From NCBI GenBank assembly GCA_001657395.1, contig LYSY01000007.1, forward strand, positions 62,001 to 126,000: 64,000 nt of DNA. The letters are read 5' to 3'. This stretch comes from Rhodospirillales bacterium BBD 1991-14. GTDB lineage: Bacteria; Pseudomonadota; Alphaproteobacteria; Kiloniellales; Kiloniellaceae. Shown here piece by piece: positions 26,286 to 34,695 of the stretch (its first letter is position 1; each line of letters begins with the position of its first letter). Made by a program: the position numbers and the translations under genes. The notes beneath the pieces were generated by a model. That model was not told where the DNA came from. It saw only the letters and a list, made by a program, of their open reading frames with translations, and made no database searches.

Positions 26286-26360
26286 GGCGCGTTAGACGGT
26301 GGCTGAGCCATTGCCCCCGCAAAGGGGGAAAGGCTTCTCCTTGCGCGGCTCAAACAAGAA

Positions 26361-27851
26361 CTACTGCCAAGAAACCGCGGTCAGGTCGTTGGCCTGCACC
26401 GGGCTGTTCTCCCAGAGACCGACAAGGTCCTTGTTCCAGACGCCATGCTTGGCAAGCTGGAAGAGAAACACGTTCACCGAGTCCGCCGCCAGCTTCTCCT
26501 GCGCCTCGGCGAGCAGGCCGTAGCGCGCGCCCTCTTCCACCGTGGTGTTGAGCTTGGCCATCAGCGCCTTGAAGTCGGCGTCCTGGTAATTGAAGTAGTA
26601 GGTCTCGCGGCCGTAGATGCCGATATCCATGGGCTCGGTGTGCGAGACGATGGTGAGATCGTAATCGGTGCCCTTGAAGACCTGCTCCAGCCACTGCGCC
26701 CACTCGACCTGGCTGATCTCTGTCGCAACACCCACGGCGGCAAGCTGGGCGGCGATGATCTCACCGCCGCGGCGTGCATAGCTGGGCGGCGGCAGCTTCA
26801 GGCTGAGCGAAAGCCCATCACCGTAGCCCGCCTCGGCCAGCAGGGCCTTGGCCTTGTCCGGGTCGTAGGGATAGCTGCCAGTCAGGTCGACATAGGCGGG
26901 ATGGTGCGGGGCGAAGTGCGTGCCGATGGGTGTGCCGTAACCGAACATGGCCCCGTCGATCACCGCCTGACGGTCGACCGCGTGGGCCAGCGCCTGACGC
27001 ACGCGCAGATCGCTGAGCGGGCCGCGGGCGTTGTTGATGGCGAGAATGGTCTCCCCCTCCGTGCTGCCGATCACCACCTTGAAGCGGGGATCGGCCTCGA
27101 ACTGCGCCAGCGCCTCGGGCGCCGGGAAGTTGGCATAGGCGTCGATGTCGCCGGCCAGCATGGCCGCGGTCGCCGCGGCGGGGTCGGGAATGATCTTGAT
27201 GGTGGCCCTGGCCAGCTTTGCGGGCGTGCCCCAGTAGTTGCCGTTGCGGACCATCTCCACACGGTCGCCCTTCACCCAGCGCTCGAAGGCGAAGGGCCCG
27301 GTGCCGACGGGATTGGTCTTGTTGTTCGCGGCGCTTTCCGGCGCGACGATGACAGCATCGCCCCAGCCGAGATTGAACAGCAGATTCCCCGCAGGCTGCT
27401 TCAGCGTGATCACCACGGTTTGCGCATCCGGGGTTTCCACCGAAGCGATGGACTCGAAGAGCCCTTTCTGCGCGTTGACGCTGTCTTCGGCCATGGCGCG
27501 GTCGAGCGAGAACTTCACATCGCCGGAGTCGAAGGCGGTGCCGTCGTGGAACCGCACCCCCGACCGGAGGGCGAAGGAATAGATGAGGCCGTCGTCCGAG
27601 ACCTCCCAGCTTTCGGCCAGGGCTGGTTGTACGGCGCCGGCGCTGTCGATGCGGGTGAGACCTTCGAAGATGTTGGCGTAGACCACCTCGTCGATGGCCG
27701 CCGCCGCTCCGGCGGTGGGATCGAGATGCGGCGGCTCGAGCGGCATGGCCAGGGTGATGCTGTCCTTGGCGGCCGCCGGCAGCGCGCCGAGGCCCAGCAG
27801 GCCGCAGGCGATCACGCCTGCCTGAATGCTGCGTGCAAGAACTCTGTTCAT
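26361..27851 (-). CDS. Periplasmic binding protein of the Dpp/Nik/Cnt family
   Basis: A 496-aa SBP_bac_5-family protein with Sec signal (start 27851, MNRVLARSIQAGVIACGLLG). Family marks: GVRFHDGTAFDSGDVKFSLDRAM, GTGPFAFERWVKGDRV, and DLRVRQALAHAVDRQAVIDG. The family includes receptors for peptides, nickel, opines and metallophores (CntA of the staphylopine system). Ligand cannot be read from sequence, but the convergent NAS-like/LysE/methyltransferase operon makes a nicotianamine-like metal complex an attractive candidate. A dipeptide or amide ligand is the alternative, favoured by the M20 hydrolase gene just upstream. Confidence 0.85.
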   Translation of the reverse strand: MNRVLARSIQAGVIACGLLGLGALPAAAKDSITLAMPLEPPHLDPTAGAAAAIDEVVYANIFEGLTRIDSAGAVQPALAESWEVSDDGLIYSFALRSGVRFHDGTAFDSGDVKFSLDRAMAEDSVNAQKGLFESIASVETPDAQTVVITLKQPAGNLLFNLGWGDAVIVAPESAANNKTNPVGTGPFAFERWVKGDRVEMVRNGNYWGTPAKLARATIKIIPDPAAATAAMLAGDIDAYANFPAPEALAQFEADPRFKVVIGSTEGETILAINNARGPLSDLRVRQALAHAVDRQAVIDGAMFGYGTPIGTHFAPHHPAYVDLTGSYPYDPDKAKALLAEAGYGDGLSLSLKLPPPSYARRGGEIIAAQLAAVGVATEISQVEWAQWLEQVFKGTDYDLTIVSHTEPMDIGIYGRETYYFNYQDADFKALMAKLNTTVEEGARYGLLAEAQEKLAADSVNVFLFQLAKHGVWNKDLVGLWENSPVQANDLTAVSWQ

Positions 27852-27930
27852 CGGTCCGCTCTGCCTCCTCCTTGGCCTCTGGACGGGTGCTGGGCCGCCG
27901 AACGGCGCCGTCCCTTGCTTTGCGGGGAGT

Positions 27931-29214
27931 TTAGCCAGCCGCGGCGCTGCCCAAAAGCGCCAATGTCGCCGAGGCCATGACCTTGGCGGAAGCAATCATA
28001 TCGTCGATACCGACATACTCATCCGGCTGATGGGCCAGATCGAGGATACCCGGGCCATAGGCGATGCAGTCCTCCAGGTGGCCGACCCGCACGATGTGCT
28101 TCTGGTCGTAGGTGCCGGGGGAGACCACCTGCTCCGCCGGGCGGCCCAGTACCGCCTCGATGGCGGCGGAGACCGCACGCACCACCGGCGCCCCGGCATC
28201 GGTCAGGGTGGGCTGAAAGGCCAGCACCTCTTTCAAGGCATAGTCGAAGCCGGCGCGGTCGTGTTTCAGGCTCTCGAGGATCGAGACGATCTCGTTCTTC
28301 ACCGCCTCCGGGTCCTCTTCGATGAGGTAGCGGCGGTCGAGCACCATGCGGCAGGAGTCCGGCACCATGGGCGCCGGCAGGCCCTCGAAGTCTTCGGCAA
28401 GGCCGCCGTGGATGGCGTTGATGTTGAGGGTCGACTGGCGCGCGCCCTCCGGCACCACTGGCATGGCGGTGCGTTTTTCCGCCAGGGCGGGATAAAGCTC
28501 GCTTTCCAGGCGCTGCAGGAAGGCGCCCATGTGGCGCACCGCGCAGTCGCCCAGAAACGGCATGGAGCCGTGGGCGATGCGCCCCCGGGTCTCCACCTCC
28601 GCCCACCAGACCCCGCGGTGGCCGATGCAGACCCGGTCGACGTTCAGCGGCTCCGGAATAATCACGTGGTCGACCCGCGGCCGTGAGAAGAGGCCCTGCT
28701 GCGCCAGATAGCCGACGCCGGCATAGCCGCCGGACTCCTCGTCGACCGTACCGGAGATCTCCAGCGCCCCGGCAAAGCCGCCCTCCTGCTCAACAAGCGC
28801 CTCGACGGCGATCACCGCCGCGGCGATCCCGCCCTTCATGTCGCAGGCGCCGCGGCCATAGACCCGGCCGTCGCGCACCACCGGCGCGAAGGGATCGACC
28901 GACCAGCCGCGGCCGGCCGCCACCACATCGATGTGGCCGTTGAAATGAACGCAAGGGCCGGGGCGGCTGCCTTCGATGCGGGCGACCACGTTGGTGCGCG
29001 GATAGCGCGCAGAATCGCCCACGACGCCTTCGGCGCGGTGATAGGAGACATCGAAGCCGCGCTTGCGCAACCGCTCGCCCAGGAACTCGGCGCAGGGCGT
29101 GTAGGCCTCGCCCGGCGGATTCACGGTGGGAAAGCGGATCAGATCGCAGGTCAGCGCGACCAGGTCCTCCTGCTTTTCCTCAATGCGGCGAAAAACGGCA
29201 TCCTGCATGACCAT
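27931..29214 (-). CDS. M20-family amidohydrolase (ArgE/DapE-like)
   Basis: A 427-aa zinc amidohydrolase of the acetylornithine deacetylase/succinyl-diaminopimelate desuccinylase type. First metal ligands and catalytic Asp in FNGHIDVV, the bridging Asp in GRGACDMKGG, the catalytic Glu pair in TVDEESGG, a ligand in IIPEPL and the distal His in DQKHIV. It is upstream of the ABC importer on the same strand (79-base gap) and probably in the same operon. It would hydrolyse the imported amide or peptide in the cytosol, or release metal from an imported complex. Exact substrate unknown. Confidence 0.85.
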   Translation of the reverse strand: MVMQDAVFRRIEEKQEDLVALTCDLIRFPTVNPPGEAYTPCAEFLGERLRKRGFDVSYHRAEGVVGDSARYPRTNVVARIEGSRPGPCVHFNGHIDVVAAGRGWSVDPFAPVVRDGRVYGRGACDMKGGIAAAVIAVEALVEQEGGFAGALEISGTVDEESGGYAGVGYLAQQGLFSRPRVDHVIIPEPLNVDRVCIGHRGVWWAEVETRGRIAHGSMPFLGDCAVRHMGAFLQRLESELYPALAEKRTAMPVVPEGARQSTLNINAIHGGLAEDFEGLPAPMVPDSCRMVLDRRYLIEEDPEAVKNEIVSILESLKHDRAGFDYALKEVLAFQPTLTDAGAPVVRAVSAAIEAVLGRPAEQVVSPGTYDQKHIVRVGHLEDCIAYGPGILDLAHQPDEYVGIDDMIASAKVMASATLALLGSAAAG

Positions 29215-29397
29215 CAGCTAGCCACAGAGCGCCACCCGGGCGCAAGCGATAGGCGACACAAAGCAAGGTGGGGTATCGGGAAACAGGGAAAGGACAGAAA
29301 TGTCACAAACCTTCCCTTCGCCCCTGCAGCGCAGTCCCCACCTATAGACCTGGAGAGAGCGCCGAGCCCGAGGATCCACGATCAGAGGAGACGCGCC

Positions 29398-30513
29398 ATG
29401 CCGATTCCCACCGACCTTCTGCAAGCCAAGCAAGCCATTGGACCGCGCCTGCTGCGTGCCGCCCTGCGCGGCGGCACCGTGACCGCGCGCCGGCCCTCGG
29501 GAACCTCCGGGCGGCTCTCCGGCGCGATCGCCGCTGCCGGCGCCAACGTGCATGCGGTGGGCGTGGGGAAGAAGGTCGTTGCCGGCAGGGCGACGAAGCA
29601 GAGCTGCGTGCGCTTCTATGTCGCACAGAAACTGCCGCTGTCGCTGCTGGCGCCGCGCGACCGCCTGCCGGAGACCATCGACGGGCTGGCCACCGACGTC
29701 ATCGAGACGGCGCCCGCCTTCGCGCTGGCCAGCACAGTGGTCAAGAAGCCGCCGCCGAAAACCGCCAGACCCGCCGCGAAGCGCCGCAGCGCAACACGCC
29801 AGGAAGACTGCAGCGAGGCCAGACAGTCGCGCCAGCGTCCGGTGGTCGCCGGCATCAGCGTCGCCCATGAGGATGTGACCGCCGGCACCCTCGCCTGCTT
29901 CTGCCGTTCGACCCGCGATGGCGACGATCCCGGCCAGGTGCTGGCACTGAGCAACAACCACGTCTTCGCCGACACCAACCGTGCCCTCATCGGCGACGAT
30001 CTGCTGCAGCCCGGCCCCGCCGACGGCGGACAGGTCGCCGACCGCGTCGCGACGCTGCAGCGCTTCCAGGAAATCGTCATCGACGGACAGACGCCGAACC
30101 GCATCGACGCCGCCGTCGGACTGCTGCTGCCGGAGACCGAAAGCCGGGCGGAGGTCTGCGGCATCGGGCCGCTTTCCGGGGCCGAACGCGGTGTCGAGGG
30201 CATGGAGGTGCGCAAGCACGGGCGCACGACCGGCTATACCGAAGGCGTGATCACGGACGAGTCCTATGACGCGCTGGTCGGCATGGACGCCTTCGACCCC
30301 GCTGCCGTGGCGCTCTTCGTCGATCAGCTTCGCATCGAGGTGACGCCGCCCTACAGCGCCATCGGGCTCGGCGGGGACAGCGGATCGCTGATCGTCAACC
30401 GGGCCGCGGCCCGCGCGGTGGGCCTGTTCTTCGCCGGACCGCAGAGCGGGGTTTACGGCATCGCCAACCAGATGAATGATGTGATGGAGAGTCTGGAAAT
30501 CGAACCGATCTAG
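29398..30513 (+). CDS. Chymotrypsin-fold serine peptidase with N-terminal accessory domain
   Basis: A 371-aa protein. Residues ~40-115 form an accessory alpha/beta region (NVHAVGVGKKVV... CVRFYVAQKLPLSLL), followed by a basic linker and a trypsin-like catalytic domain: His in LSNNHVFAD, Asp in NRIDAAVGLL, Ser in GLGGDSGSLIV. This layout is shared with uncharacterised bacterial S1 peptidases related to plant NAL1. No signal peptide is evident, so it may work in the cytosol. The ATG at 29398 has GAGGAG eight bases upstream. It is followed by a small gene whose product resembles the accessory domain. Confidence 0.8.
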   Translation: MPIPTDLLQAKQAIGPRLLRAALRGGTVTARRPSGTSGRLSGAIAAAGANVHAVGVGKKVVAGRATKQSCVRFYVAQKLPLSLLAPRDRLPETIDGLATDVIETAPAFALASTVVKKPPPKTARPAAKRRSATRQEDCSEARQSRQRPVVAGISVAHEDVTAGTLACFCRSTRDGDDPGQVLALSNNHVFADTNRALIGDDLLQPGPADGGQVADRVATLQRFQEIVIDGQTPNRIDAAVGLLLPETESRAEVCGIGPLSGAERGVEGMEVRKHGRTTGYTEGVITDESYDALVGMDAFDPAAVALFVDQLRIEVTPPYSAIGLGGDSGSLIVNRAAARAVGLFFAGPQSGVYGIANQMNDVMESLEIEPI

Positions 30514-30525
30514 GAAGCCTGGCCG

Positions 30526-30750
30526 ATGGGCGACCCTCTGGAGGATGCGAAGCGGCGGCTGAAGCACCGCCTGCTCGGCCGCTGCGGTATCCACGCAGTG
30601 GGTATCCGCCGCGCGGACAACGCGGTCTGTCTCTATGCCGCGGCGGTCGAGGACCCGGAACTGGTCGCACTGCTCCCGGACATCGAAAGGGAAGTCGCGC
30701 CGCTGCGGGTCCTGCTGATCGAGGAAGCGCCGCCGACAACCGCTGTCTAA
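30526..30750 (+). CDS. Small protein resembling the peptidase accessory domain
   Basis: A 74-aa protein, 12 bases after the S1 peptidase stop. Its sequence GIHAVGIRRADNAVCLYAAA mirrors the peptidase segment NVHAVGVGKKVV...CVRFYVAQ, then both continue with a helix and a second strand ending near E-x-A-P. It thus looks like a free-standing copy of the accessory domain, possibly an inhibitor, chaperone or adaptor of the peptidase. The similarity is by eye and modest. Confidence 0.6.
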   Translation: MGDPLEDAKRRLKHRLLGRCGIHAVGIRRADNAVCLYAAAVEDPELVALLPDIEREVAPLRVLLIEEAPPTTAV

Positions 30751-30770
30751 GCCGGCAAGGCCGCCCCTCC

Positions 30771-31757
30771 TCAAGCCCGGTCGCGCTTGCGGTCGCGGAA
30801 CAGCCGCCAGCGGCGCCCCAGGTACCAGAAGAGCCCCCAGGGCAGAACCCGGCGCAGCCGGCGGCGCCAGCCGAACAGCGGCGGCTCGCCCGGCGGCGCG
30901 TCGATGCAGCGCAGACCTTTCACAGCCGGGCGGCCCTCGCTGTCCTGCGGCTCGCGGACCCGCAACGCCTCCGGCCCGAGCTGCAGCCGCATGCGCTGCG
31001 GTGCACCGGGCGTCGCAGGATCATAGCCGGTGAGGAAAAGCCAGCCGTCGCCCCGGTCCTCCAGGCGGTAGACGACCAGGACCTGGGCCCCAGCCGGCGC
31101 GGTCAGGGGGTCGCGCAGCACCTCCACCGCAACGGGCTGCCGCTGCGCGAGCGCCGCCTTGATGCGCTCCAGCGTCTCAGCCGTCCGGGCCCTCACCCAG
31201 GCGCCACCGCCTGGAACCGGCGGCTTGAGGTCCAGGTCCACAGCGACCGAGGTGAAAAGCCCGGTCTCCGACAACTGGCGCTCGAGACTGCGGCTGATCT
31301 GCTCCGCCGGGATCCAGTTGTCGGCAATCCGTCCGGCAACGGCCCGCCAGATCAGGGAGTCCGCCGCATTGTCCTCCGCCCAGGCGTGAAGTCGTCGCAG
31401 CAGATAGGGCCGCAGGGCGGCCCAGCGCTCCCGGTTCGTCGCGTTGGTGCTGCCCCCGGGGTCGGGGCGCGGCGGGGCAAGGCGGGCCCGGTAGTGATCG
31501 ATGGCCGCCAGGGCCAGGACGATGCGGAACAGGGCCTCGGGCTCCGCGGGTGTTGCCGCCAGGCGGTCGGCCAGGGCGGTCGCGCCGAAGCGCCGGGCCT
31601 CCGCGGCAAAATCGCTCTCCAGGCGCTCTCTGGCCGGACCCGCGGCACCCCGCAGAAGCTCCGCGACAGCCGCCGCCTCCGGAGGCTCCATCTCCCAGGG
31701 ATCCCAGGGCCCGGGGTCGTCCAGCCAGGGCCGGAACCAGCTTTCAAGCCTGGCCAC
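30771..31757 (-). CDS. Protein of unknown function, last gene of DUF2589 cluster
   Basis: A 328-aa protein without signal peptide. N-terminal half helical; the C-terminal part (RQPVAVEVLRDP, GAQVLVVYRLEDRGDGWLFLTGYDP) resembles the end of cysteine-protease-like folds in which a conserved segment HxV-Y is followed by a strand and Asp-Pro, but here Gln-Val replaces His-Val (GAQVLVVY), so activity is doubtful. C-terminus is strongly basic (RRRLRRVLPW, RDRKRDRA). Convergent with the S1-peptidase pair. Not recognised as a named family. Confidence 0.6.
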   Translation of the reverse strand: MARLESWFRPWLDDPGPWDPWEMEPPEAAAVAELLRGAAGPARERLESDFAAEARRFGATALADRLAATPAEPEALFRIVLALAAIDHYRARLAPPRPDPGGSTNATNRERWAALRPYLLRRLHAWAEDNAADSLIWRAVAGRIADNWIPAEQISRSLERQLSETGLFTSVAVDLDLKPPVPGGGAWVRARTAETLERIKAALAQRQPVAVEVLRDPLTAPAGAQVLVVYRLEDRGDGWLFLTGYDPATPGAPQRMRLQLGPEALRVREPQDSEGRPAVKGLRCIDAPPGEPPLFGWRRRLRRVLPWGLFWYLGRRWRLFRDRKRDRA

Positions 31758-31818
31758 AGTCAGGCTCTCTTATGGCGGGCTGCGGACAAGGTGCGTGCCC
31801 GGGGCGCGGCGAACGGAG

Positions 31819-32079
31819 TTACCGCGACCGCCGCTTTTTTGCAGCACCCTTGCCGCCCGCGCCGGCAGCCGATGCAGCCATATCGCGGGCGGCGCCGGTT
31901 TCTTCGTACCAGCGGCCGAGGGCGTCCAGCGCCTCGCGCGAGGTCTCGCGCTGGGCGGTCAGTTCCAGTCCGCAGCCGGCGCAGACGATGGGCTGTCCGG
32001 ACAGCACCGCGGCGACCGGCAAGGGCAGCGGGCGGCCGCAGGACGGACAGGGGATTTCCCCGGGCTGCATTGCCGTCAT
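31819..32079 (-). CDS. Zinc-ribbon protein of DUF2589 cluster
   Basis: An 86-aa protein: a zinc ribbon CPSCG...CAGCG (residues ~11-38) followed by a helix (SREALDALGRWYEETG) and a basic, Gly/Ala-rich tail (GKGAAKKRRSR). Small zinc ribbons with this helix occur beside DUF2589 genes, so it may be a partner of those proteins. The start overlaps closely with the preceding stop (three bases apart), with no separate ribosome-binding site. Start may be 32079 or 32070. Confidence 0.7.
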   Translation of the reverse strand: MTAMQPGEIPCPSCGRPLPLPVAAVLSGQPIVCAGCGLELTAQRETSREALDALGRWYEETGAARDMAASAAGAGGKGAAKKRRSR

Positions 32080-32082
32080 GGC

Positions 32083-32820
32083 CTAGTCGTCCTTGTCGCC
32101 GCGCGTGTCGTCTTCGCTCTCTGCTTCTTCACTCTCTGTTGCGGTCACCGCCTTCTGGCCTGCGGACTCGCCGGCCAGCGCCAGAAGCTGTGCGAGGCCG
32201 GCCGGCATGTCGGCCTGTTCGATGCGCAGCTTCATCTTCAGGAGCATATCGACCGAACGCCGGTCGCCGGGGCGCTGCTCGCGGGCGAAAGCGGCGCGCA
32301 GGGTCGCCGGCGGTTCGCCCAGCGGCCCCTGGCGCTTGGTGGTCATCAACTGGTTGATCTCGGCCTGGCGCTGCGGCAGCGCCTCGGTCTGGATGATCTT
32401 CACGGTGTAGTCCAGCTCCGCGTCTTTGATCTGCAGCGCCGGGATCGGCAGCATGGAGAGCAGCGGGATCTGCACTTCGACCTCTTCGTCGCTGCCGTCG
32501 GCATTGCTGCGGCGGCGCTTGAAGCGGGCCATCTGCAGGTCACCCAGTTCGCCCATGCCGTCGCCGTTGCCGACAAAACCCACCGAGCGGATGAAGCGGG
32601 CCGTCGCCATGGCCGACTGCGCCTCGGCATCCACCAGCGCGTGGATCGGCGCACCGATGAGCTGGGCCAGGGACAGCACGGAGCCCTGCGGGTCCGGCAG
32701 GTCGCCGCTGGAAGAAGACGGGCGACCGCCATTCCCGCCGCCGTCACCGCCCCTGCCGGGCGGCTGGCCGTTTCCAGCGGATGCCGGCACCGCCGCGTCC
32801 TCCGGTGTCTCGTCAGACAT
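32083..32820 (-). CDS. DUF2589-family protein B
   Basis: A 245-aa protein. After a Gly/Pro-rich, disordered N-terminus comes the family core: LAQLIGAPIHALVDAEAQSAMATARFI, RFIRSVGFVGNG, then PLLSMLPIPALQIKDAELDYTVKI, matching positions in the second DUF2589 protein at 33848 (PFGSLIGGPLDAAIEAQAKA, VPLLTIVPIPFIRIDEMTID). The C-terminus is acidic (EESEAESEDDTRGDKDD). The two are therefore paralogues within one cluster. Function unknown; family proteins are beta-rich and lack enzymatic motifs. Confidence 0.75.
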   Translation of the reverse strand: MSDETPEDAAVPASAGNGQPPGRGGDGGGNGGRPSSSSGDLPDPQGSVLSLAQLIGAPIHALVDAEAQSAMATARFIRSVGFVGNGDGMGELGDLQMARFKRRRSNADGSDEEVEVQIPLLSMLPIPALQIKDAELDYTVKIIQTEALPQRQAEINQLMTTKRQGPLGEPPATLRAAFAREQRPGDRRSVDMLLKMKLRIEQADMPAGLAQLLALAGESAGQKAVTATESEEAESEDDTRGDKDD

Positions 32821-32844
32821 TGCCGCTCTCCTCTCTGCGCGCGC

Positions 32845-33663
32845 CTACTCGGACGTCAGGGCGTGGCGCGTCGTGCGGTCGCCCACCTTCACCTCTGTCC
32901 AGACCATGTTGCGCACCACGGCCTTGATCTTCACGCTGGACAGCGCCGCATCGCTCAACTGGGAAAGCTGCCCGCCCTCGACCATGATCTCCAGGCGCGC
33001 ATCGCTGTTGCCCTGCCAGATGGTCTTGATGGGCTTGGCCATGGCCGCCACCGCCTGCTTGACCGCCTCGTCGCCGATGATGGGCAGGATCAGTTCGCGC
33101 AGATCGCTCTTCATCTGCTGTTCGGCCTCTTCATCGCGGGTGAAGTCCTCCTTGGCGAAGGCCTCCATCGCCCAGCGAAAGGGCCGCTCCAGTTCGCCGA
33201 GGACGAGCGCGGCATCGAAGTTGCCGTCGTCATCGATCATGTGGGTGTAGGACTCGATGAAGTAGCGCAGCACCTTCTGGCGCATCTCGATGCGCAGGGC
33301 GGTCGAGTTGAAGCCTTTGCTGAGATACTTCCACCAGGATTCGTTGAAGCTCTGGTCGCTCTGACTGCGTGCCCGCGCGATGTCGAGAAAGCTGGCGACC
33401 AGACGCTCCACCGAGCGCTCGAAGAGGACGGCGGCGTTGGCTTCCTGGCTTTCGTTGTTGACCTCGCTGTCGGGCACGCCGGCAATGGAGAACTTCAGAT
33501 CGATCTCCACCTCTTCGACGTCGGCGCGCGGCACCGGGAACTTGCGCAGGAGGTAGTCGTTCTCGTAGTAGCGCGCGATCGAGCGCGAGTAGAGATCAGC
33601 GCTGAAGCGCGCCTTCGCGAGATCCCTCAGGATCGCCCCGACGATCTGTTGCAGATCCGCCAT
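32845..33663 (-). CDS. Unknown protein of DUF2589 cluster
   Basis: A 272-aa protein without signal peptide or membrane segment. Largely helical (NESWWKYLSKGFNSTALRIEMRQKVLRYFIES), with a beta segment VEEVEIDLKFSIAGV that resembles the strand exchange region of the DUF2589 partners. The start MADLQQIVGAILRDLAKARFSADLYSR is typical of companions in such clusters. It lies between the two DUF2589 genes; the three probably form one complex. No catalytic residues recognised. Confidence 0.65.
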   Translation of the reverse strand: MADLQQIVGAILRDLAKARFSADLYSRSIARYYENDYLLRKFPVPRADVEEVEIDLKFSIAGVPDSEVNNESQEANAAVLFERSVERLVASFLDIARARSQSDQSFNESWWKYLSKGFNSTALRIEMRQKVLRYFIESYTHMIDDDGNFDAALVLGELERPFRWAMEAFAKEDFTRDEEAEQQMKSDLRELILPIIGDEAVKQAVAAMAKPIKTIWQGNSDARLEIMVEGGQLSQLSDAALSSVKIKAVVRNMVWTEVKVGDRTTRHALTSE

Positions 33664-33847
33664 CTTTGCCTAAACCGCCTCCCCCCTCATGCGGACGTTA
33701 CCCGTCCTTAGCTTGCGCTCCAGGCACTATGCCATCCCCCGAGCCAATCCAACAGCCGCCGCCAGAGGCGGGTGTGGACCGGACGGGAACGGGCAAGGGT
33801 GCTGGGGCGGCCCGGCAGACTGGCGGCCCTGGACGGCCCCAGCGCGA

Positions 33848-34462
33848 TCAGTTTCCCCGGGAGCCGCCGCCCCCGCCGCCACCGCCGCCACCACCGCCGC
33901 CGCCACCGCCGGTCTGATCGGTTACGGGCGGCGGTGCCTGGATGGTATCGGCGAGGATATTCAGCATCTTGGCGAGGCCGGCGGGAAGCTCGTCCTGTAC
34001 CGCGTGGACATGCACGTCGATCGTGGTCTCCACCGAGTACTTGGAGTTCTTGGTCGACTCCGAATCCTTCTTGGAGGAGATCGAGGCTTCCAGACTCGCC
34101 TTGAAGAAGAGGTAGCGGGCGCTGGCGTTGACCTTGGCGCTCTTGCTGGTCGACTCCACCGTCTTGTCGGCGCTCTCCTTGCTGGAGGTGATGTTCGCCT
34201 TGAAATCGATGGTCATCTCGTCGATGCGGATGAAGGGGATCGGCACGATCGTCAGCAGCGGCACCGTGATCTCGGTTTCCGTGCTGCCCTTCTTGGCGGT
34301 AAAGGTGATGTTCTGAACCGCGCCCTTCTCGTCGAAACCGATGGAGCGGATGAAGTTCACCGACGAAACGGCGGCCTTGGCCTGCGCTTCGATCGCCGCG
34401 TCGAGCGGGCCGCCGATCAAGGACCCGAACGGTAGTGCCTGGAGTTCGCCTGCTACGGCCAT
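33848..34462 (-). CDS. DUF2589-family protein A with poly-glycine tail
   Basis: A 204-aa protein: core PFGSLIGGPLDAAIEAQAKAA, FIRSIGFDEKGAV, PLLTIVPIPFIRIDEMTIDF, then a Lys/Ser-rich stretch (SSKESADKTVESTSKSAKV), and the segment VHVHAVQDELPAGLAKMLNILA shared with protein B (QADMPAGLAQLLALAG). The C-terminus is a run of about 16 glycines encoded by a CCG/CCA trinucleotide tract (minus strand GGN) at about 33862-33910, which can slip. First gene of the five-gene cluster. Function unknown. Confidence 0.75.
   Translation of the reverse strand: MAVAGELQALPFGSLIGGPLDAAIEAQAKAAVSSVNFIRSIGFDEKGAVQNITFTAKKGSTETEITVPLLTIVPIPFIRIDEMTIDFKANITSSKESADKTVESTSKSAKVNASARYLFFKASLEASISSKKDSESTKNSKYSVETTIDVHVHAVQDELPAGLAKMLNILADTIQAPPPVTDQTGGGGGGGGGGGGGGGGSRGN
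33862..33910. repeat. Trinucleotide tract encoding poly-Gly
   Basis: Uninterrupted run of CCG/CCC/CCA triplets, read on the minus strand as about 16 Gly codons near the end of a DUF2589 gene. A likely site of replication slippage, changing tail length in steps of one residue. Confidence 0.75.
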
Positions 34463-34695
34463 AGTCTCCCCTCCCTTGGTGAGCCCGCAGCAAAGCGCGT
34501 CCCCCTGCCCGCAAGGCGAGCAGGCTCCCTGACGCTGCCGCGACGGCTCGGCTCACAACCCAGGGCCGCTCCTGCGGACAGCGATGTAACCTTCCGGAGG
34601 AATCGACCAACGATTCTCACAGCATAGCGACGTTTTCGCTAGGGGCCGTGACAAATAAGAGGCAGAGAAGCGGGAGGACGGGCAGAGCGCGCCGC

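Noticed and set aside
19981-27851. Opine dehydrogenase (CntM) or amino-acid racemase (CntK) gene to complete a classic opine-metallophore set
   Set aside because: I looked for a Rossmann enzyme of that type among all genes from 18 to 30 kb and found none; the locus is described without it.
26445-27980. Long frame antisense to the importer binding protein
   Set aside because: No motif or start signal; the minus-strand frame carries the full binding-protein signature.
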